Source: Podospora pseudoanserina
Lineage: Eukaryota; Ascomycota; Sordariomycetes; Sordariales; Podosporaceae
NCBI RefSeq assembly: GCF_035222485.1
Contig: NC_085922.1
Coordinates: 2,309,001 to 2,373,000 of the forward strand
DNA length: 64,000 nucleotides
Direction of reading: 5' to 3'
How positions within the stretch are numbered: the stretch's first letter is position 1; each line of letters begins with the position of its first letter. Below the pieces are notes generated by a model. The model was not told where the DNA came from and searched no databases. It saw nothing but the letters and a program-made list of their open reading frames with translations. Positions 58,701-64,000 of the stretch are shown here, piece after piece. Made by a program: the position numbers and the translations under genes.

Positions 58701-60183
58701 AAAGGTGGGGGTTAGGAATTTTAGCTGCTAATAAGCGGTCTGGAGATGGGGTGAGGGTATGTTCTGATGCGGTGGGTGGTGGTTGTGGTGACATGAGGGT
58801 AGTGATGTGTGCTCCGTAATAGGGGTGAGTGTTGTTGTGGTCTGGTGGCAGTATCTCCGGTGTTAGGTTGTTTGGGAGTCATAAAGGGCTGAGTCACTAC
58901 CGTTAGGACGATGATTTGACTTTGCTCGTTTAGTTTGGGCGAGTCTCTGCCTCGTGAGGAATATTAGTGCTCTCGCCTACTGCTTATAGCTTTATATAAT
59001 ACCAGGTAGATAGATGGTCGACTCATAACTACTATATATTTTTATAAAGTACATGTAAGTTCAGTTAGACCCAATCAACCTAGATTTACATATACTACGT
59101 CGAGCCCCCGAGTCTTTAGCACCGGATGTGATAGAGATGGCCATTACGACGGCACGGGGTTGCCAACATATCTAATCCAGCATACAAAGTTATAAGCCAT
59201 TACTAAACTTACCGAGGCGAAATTCAAGACAGAGACAGCCGTCTGTCTATATTCACGTGTAATTTCACATCTGCGATAGCCTAGCCTGGTTTACATTATG
59301 CCCCAAGAGGGAGTCAAGATACTCCTCTCTTAACTTAAAGATAGTAAGAAAGTTCCTTATCTAACTCGACACTCTACAACCGTGACCACGCTTCCGACTT
59401 TCTTTTCAGGTCATTTTAACCGTCTTTGAAGGTCCATCAACCATGTTTAAGGCCTTCTACTTATCCTCTAAGGCCATTTAACTATCTTTGAAAGCCTCTC
59501 AATCACTCTTAAACGCCTATATCAAGTATTCAAGGCCTTTTAACTATCTTTAAGGCCTCTGAACCATATGTAAACGTCTCTTGACTATCCTTCATAGGCC
59601 CCCAACTATCCTAGAAGGCCTGCTAGCTATCTTTAAGGGGCTCTTGACTGTCTTCGAAGGCATCCTAACTATCCTTAAAGGACTCTTGACTATACTTGAA
59701 GGATGTTAATTCTGTCTGCGGCATGGGCCTATGAGGTAACATTGTAATGTGTTGGGAAATGAAGTCGAGGCTAGCATTGAAGCCCAAGTCATAGTAAGAT
59801 GACTTAGGTGGCTAGAAGTTATTATCTTCAGTAACTATTCACGCCTGCAACAAATCTTCAATGGCGATGATTTGGTTAACTTCTCTCTATTATCTATCCA
59901 TAGCGTGAGACCCTCCACCCATAACTCAGAAACACATTCTAGGTCATCAAATCACGCTTCATAATAATGCAAGGGAGCTTATCAGCCTGTATCAATAAGT
60001 ATTTAATATTGCATTGCATACATTTACCCCAACTTCTCTACACAATTATCCCCATCCCTGCTACCCCATCTTCTTGACTCCCGTCCCTTCTCACTCCATA
60101 ATAACCAAATGCTTGCTTGCTCCCAAAATTAACAACAAATGCAAATGCCCCCAAAAACAGAACCGTCCCGTCTAAATCTAAAT
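58701..60183. other. AT-rich intergenic segment with tandem repeat
   Basis: From about 58.9 kb the sequence becomes clearly richer in A and T (for example TATATATTTTTATAAAG near 59030) and long open frames disappear. This resembles decayed, possibly RIP-mutated repeat DNA. The tandem repeat at 59409-59704 lies inside. The right end is the 3' flank of the WD40 gene. Confidence 0.5.
59409..59704 (+). repeat. Degenerate tandem repeat, 20-22 bp unit, about 13 copies
   Basis: Successive units begin AAGG or AAAG every 19-22 bp and read roughly AAGGCCTCTTAACTATCTTTG. Clear copies include AAGGCCATTTAACTATC, AAGGCCTTTTAACTATC, AAGGCATCCTAACTATCC and AAAGGACTCTTGACTATAC. Most positions vary by transitions. 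No ORF crosses it. Related fragments occur at 40284-40450, so the family is not unique to this site. Confidence 0.75.
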
Positions 60184-63100
60184 CTAAAGCTCGTCCATAT
60201 CCTCGTCCTCATCTTCATCCCCATCTCCCTCTTCCATCTCAGGCAGCTCCTCATACGGCAAGGTGTACTCTCCCAGCAACTCAAAATCCACCTCCCGCTC
60301 CAACTCCCGCTTGGTATGCTCAGGCAAAGAGTCCAAGTTAAGAACATCCCTGCTCATATTCCGAAGATGCACCTCTCCAAGCCCCGGCTGCTCCCTGATC
60401 GGCTTCAGGGACAGGTGGTGTATCCTAGATGAGCTCCCACGGGATGTCGCCTTCTCTTCTTGTTGATTGCAGAGCCATTGTCCCAACAACGGCGCGTTGG
60501 GGTCGCCATTCAAATGTGCCTCAGCGCAGAACAACCCCGTGGACGAGTAGTTTGGGCCTTGCACCGCCCCAATAGTACGCTTAGGGTGCATAATTAGCTG
60601 TCCCGACGCCAGATAAGCCCTGGCGATTGCCCAGGGCGTCTCAACCTCGGGCGGCGGGAGCGCCCGACCTTCGGCATCCTGAGCCGGGGGCTCGGGCTCT
60701 GGGTGAGGAATTATTTGATGCGGGCGTTCAACTTCCCGCATCATGCCGTTGGGCAGTTTGATTTTGTCTTTCGGTTTCGGGTTATCGTCCTCCTCGTAGA
60801 CTGATAGGACAAACACTCGACCACTTGCGTCGCCAACGACCAGTCTTGACTTGTCTGGAGAAAATACGCCGCAAGCTATAGGCGCTGGTGCTTCAAGCAG
60901 TATTCTCACAAGTGGTTTATCGAAAGACCTTATGTCCCACACTTTGACCACACCATCCGACGAGCCGGTGTAGAAGCGGTCAGGTGAAGTGCCCCAAGCC
61001 GTGAACTTCACGCCCACATCGTATTTCTCCCGATCACCCTCACACTCATCGATTGGCTGGCCATGCTCTAGTAAGTGAACGAGACCACGGCCGGGAGCAG
61101 TATCCCAAACGTACACCTTGCCGTTGGTGCACCCAGCGGTGACGTAACAATAGGCTGGGCTATTTGGCATAATCGTCAGCTCATTGATATCCAGAGCCGG
61201 GCAGTCCAGCACCTTGATAGCTGAGAATTGGGCGGTCCCATCTTCAGCGGGATCGGTGGGCCGAAAAATTCGAATTTGTGTCTTCGTCTTGGGCTCCAGA
61301 TCCAAGCCCGAGGGCGACGTGGCTGCAATGAAAGATGCTTGGTTTGGATGCCATAGCACCTCAAAGACGTTGGACTTCTCCGCTGATAAGATGTTGAGCC
61401 TTTTGCCCGTAAGGCCATCCCACAAACAAAGCTCGCCCGAGTTTTTCCGGTCCTCGGGGATGTCGAGGTCATCTCCGGTTCGACTACGCGGAGAATACCC
61501 AACCAGGAGCAAATGCTGAACCTCCTCGCAAATACCCCATTGCATAGTTGCCGGATAGTATGCCCATTTTTCCGTCGGTACTAAGTTTCCTCTCTCGTCC
61601 GTAACGCGGGAGCAATAAAGCCTACCAAAAGGGCTTCCAGAGATATCCTCCTCGTTGATCTTGTACACTCTCACTGCACCCGCAGCAACATCCGCAGCAG
61701 TCGCCACCATGCCGGAGCTGTGCTTGGAGGCAATGACAAAATTCACGTTGCCTTCATGCTTCCACTCCCCTAACAGACTCATCGAAGCGCCTGATGGTTC
61801 CGCCCTCCAGACTTTCACACAACAATCAAAACCAGAAGTGTAAGCCCTGTTATGAATGGCGTCGTATGCAGAAGACACCACGGAAGAGTAGAGCCAAGGA
61901 TCTTGGCTCTGTCTCATAGCATCTGTTGAATTCTCGCCCCTCTCAACGATCGGCCGGACAATTCGATGGTCGGGATAGGCTCTGATAGTCTTCAAGCTAC
62001 AAGAGCCCAGGACCAAGTTGCCGGGTTTGTTGTACTGCTGGTTGTGGGAGTCAGAGTGTTCGGTTGTCCCACAGATGAAGCCATCATCTGATATCCAGAC
62101 AATCGTGATGATATCCCCGGCACCGCCTGCCCACTCGGCTCGAAGAGCCAGCTCATCTTCGCGGCATTTTCGAATTTCGTTGTCCAAGTTCTGTGGCCTT
62201 CTCATCGACCCATAACCACGAGACCCCACGATTTCCCTGGCAAATAGCAGGGACGAAATCTTGCTTTCCCGCAAAAACTTCCCTTGTCGATTAGCCTCGT
62301 CCTTGCGCAGGATGATCGACGCAGGGCGGTCGTTGAGTTGTCTGTTTTTGAGATCCTTTAGAAAGTTTTCGAGATCCTCCTTTTCCCTGCCTGGAAACAG
62401 CATCCTTCGATTAGGGTCAGCTTCCCATGCGCCTAGAACGCTCGACAAAGTATCCGGAAGTTTTTTATTCTTCAAGAGCTTTGCTAGATGAGAATGGCCG
62501 TCCCTTTTTTTCTTTTTGAATTCGGCAGGAAAGACTCTTGAAGCAAGGTCGTTCAGCGATTGGATTTCTGATGCGGTGAGGTCCACATGCAATATGACCG
62601 GATCAGTTGGGCTCGAAAGTAAATCGTCAAAATAGCTGTGGGCATAACTGACAGCAAATGCCCGGTCTTTGAAGTAAAGGTAGGGCCGCCGCTGCGTTAA
62701 CTGGATGGGTGGCACGCTGGCAGCATGACGCCAGACTGGCGCAAATACCCTCCTTTGAGTCAAAGACGGCGCGGCAGATTTCTGCGGAGCCGGCCCAGCT
62801 TCGTCGCCCGAATCATCATCAATAACAATGGCCTCCTCTATTGAGCGACCGGTCGCCTGCACCCTCGCCGGTGGGAGGTGAGGAATACGCGGAGGCGGGA
62901 TGGGAGACGTCGGAATCAGGGCAGCCTGTCTCACGCTCGCCTTCGCTGGGTTTCGTACTTGGTCTGGCTTTTCGATGTTTGGGAGAATATTCGGAGGTAT
63001 TCTGGGCCGAGAAATTGAGGATGATGAATGTATAGGACCGGGGGAGATCCTCGCAAACTTCTTCGGTATGGACGTCTCGAGCGAGGTGTTCTGAGAATTC

Positions 63101-63630
63101 TACAGACACAAGTTAGCTCAAATTGTCACTGCCTGGTAGCTGTGGGGGAGGGGAGGGGTACAGGGCAACCAAGCAGGTTTTGGGAGGTCAAGAGGAGGAT
63201 AAGCTAGGGCGCGCGGTGTGTAAGAGAAAGCTCGGTACAAAGGTATTTAGGACAGGGTGCCACAAGTGATGGAAATGTATATATAGCAAGAACGCATGGT
63301 GGCACCTACTTCTCGGCCAAGCTGAGGAGTTTTGTCTCCATGCTCTCGGAGAGTATCAAGACACTTGAAAATACGAGGGAAAACCTGCTTCGTCGGGCAC
63401 CTATTCAGCGCATCTTCTCTGTCGGTTTGTTCTCGTTCCAGGCGTGGTCGTTTGGCGGGGGGCTCGCCGTTGGAGGACGCCAGCCCGTTGCTCGGCGTCG
63501 CATTATTTGGAGAGATATCCGGCCTAAAAGAAGTTGTTAATAGTAAACCACTTCGACCAGGCACTGGAAGCGCAGTGCTCTGGAATGGGAAGCGTGTGGG
63601 AGAAGTGTTCGATGTCACTGTCGAGCTCAT
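60184..63630 (-). CDS. Large WD40 protein, possibly Raf1/DIM-9-like
   Basis: Exons 63630-63310 and 63099-60184 (1078 aa), joined by a 210-nt intron (donor GTAGGT, acceptor TGTAG, phase 0). The start at MSSTVTSNTSPTRFP is the first ATG with plausible context. The N-terminal 230 residues are disordered, with a nuclear-localisation-like run (AKRPRLERE) and an acidic patch (AIVIDDDSGDEAG). A conserved-looking helical region follows (FKDRAFAVSYAHSYFDDLL, VLGAWEADPNRRMLFPGREKEDLENFLKDL, in parts). Residues about 400-900 form a WD40 propeller (AYTSGFDCCVKVWRAEP, DRFYTGSSDGVVKVWDIRSFDK). The tail is very acidic (EEGDGDEDEDEDMDEL). Size and layout recall the Rik1-associated factor Raf1, called DIM-9 in Neurospora, which works with CUL4-DDB1 and H3K9 methylation. 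That identity is from memory and tentative; the WD40 call is firm. Confidence 0.75.
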
Positions 63631-64000
63631 GGAACCTCGAGTAGCGGTGGAAGACGCGTTGAGAAGCGCGTATCCCAAAAACGCCCAAAAATCGTAAAAA
63701 AGTCGATTAAAAGTACAGACCCATCTAGAATCATACAAAATAATAAACCGGTAGAAATACAAGCTTGAAAAAAGGAAAATACATACCAGTTCATGTTGCT
63801 CGCTTTGCTTGTTCGTTAGTTGTTGTTTTAGGCCTGTTACAGAAGCCTGCTAAGTAACAACCGCCAAAAAATAACCTGCCAAATAGATACTCCTAAAGTT
63901 ACGTAATAAAATTGGACTAAATAAATCCGTTTAACTTTTTACTTTAAAACTACTGCTATTTTCTACTAATATTTTAAATTCAATCTATAATTAGAAGTAT
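63631..64000. other. AT-rich window end
   Basis: Upstream of the WD40 gene. The last 200 bases are strongly AT-rich (for example TACTAATATTTTAAATTC) with no ORF. On the minus strand ATGAACTG followed by a GTATGT donor sits at 63794-63781, a possible extra 5' exon, but no acceptor joins it in frame to 63630. The sequence may lead into a decayed repeat beyond the window. Confidence 0.45.

Noticed and set aside
63540-63590. Acceptor-like signal (ATTAAC ... TTTTAG) inside exon 1 of the Raf1-like gene
   Set aside because: No upstream donor gives an intron of normal size that keeps the frame, and the frame is open through it.
63781-63794. Extra 5' exon (ATGAACTG then GTATGT) for the Raf1-like gene
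   Set aside because: No acceptor before 63630 restores the main frame; it may be a UTR signal or chance.

Overview
The window looks like nuclear chromosomal DNA from a filamentous ascomycete, most likely a sordariomycete close to Sordariales. Introns are short (about 50-200 nt) with GTRAGT-like donors and CTRAC-like branch sites. The plasma-membrane H+-ATPase has the length and C-terminal tail of Neurospora-type PMA1. The bZIP/DUF3425 and DUF7598-type proteins are fungal families. No bacterial, plasmid, viral or CRISPR feature was seen. I built all gene models by eye from splice signals, reading frame and remembered family motifs, so exon edges are predictions.

Layout, left to right. 1-6.6 kb: the 3' part of a PA/TM/RING-H2 ubiquitin ligase, then a seven-TM fungal membrane protein with 10 introns. 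8-19 kb, minus strand: an FAD-dependent amine-oxidase-like protein, a secreted cupredoxin, the SMN homologue and a DEDDy 3'-5' exonuclease. 20-26 kb, plus strand: an FGGY carbohydrate kinase and nucleoporin Nic96. 26.7-32.7 kb: a SERF/4F5 small protein, a proline-rich ORF of doubtful status, a DUF7598-type membrane protein and the YHM2 mitochondrial citrate carrier. 34.3-40.2 kb: mitochondrial citrate synthase, then a CID+RRM Nrd1/Seb1-type termination factor on the opposite strand. 40.9-49.1 kb, minus strand: a bZIP factor with an apparent frameshift, a DCAF4-like WD40 protein and PMA1. 49.1-60.2 kb: a long stretch with no supportable gene, its right end AT-rich and carrying a 20-22 bp degenerate tandem repeat. 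60.2-63.6 kb: a large WD40 protein that may be a Raf1/DIM-9-like factor. The last 0.3 kb is very AT-rich.

Most genes are housekeeping: snRNP assembly, nuclear pore, transcription termination, citrate metabolism, proton pumping. Citrate synthase and the citrate/oxoglutarate carrier are neighbours on the same strand. I see no metabolite cluster and no obvious new multi-gene system. The most unusual signals are a predicted 3-nt microexon, a GC-AG intron in the SMN gene, the bZIP frameshift, an ORF lying inside a probable 5'-UTR intron, a shared tandem repeat at two loci, and the 11-kb gene-poor region upstream of PMA1.
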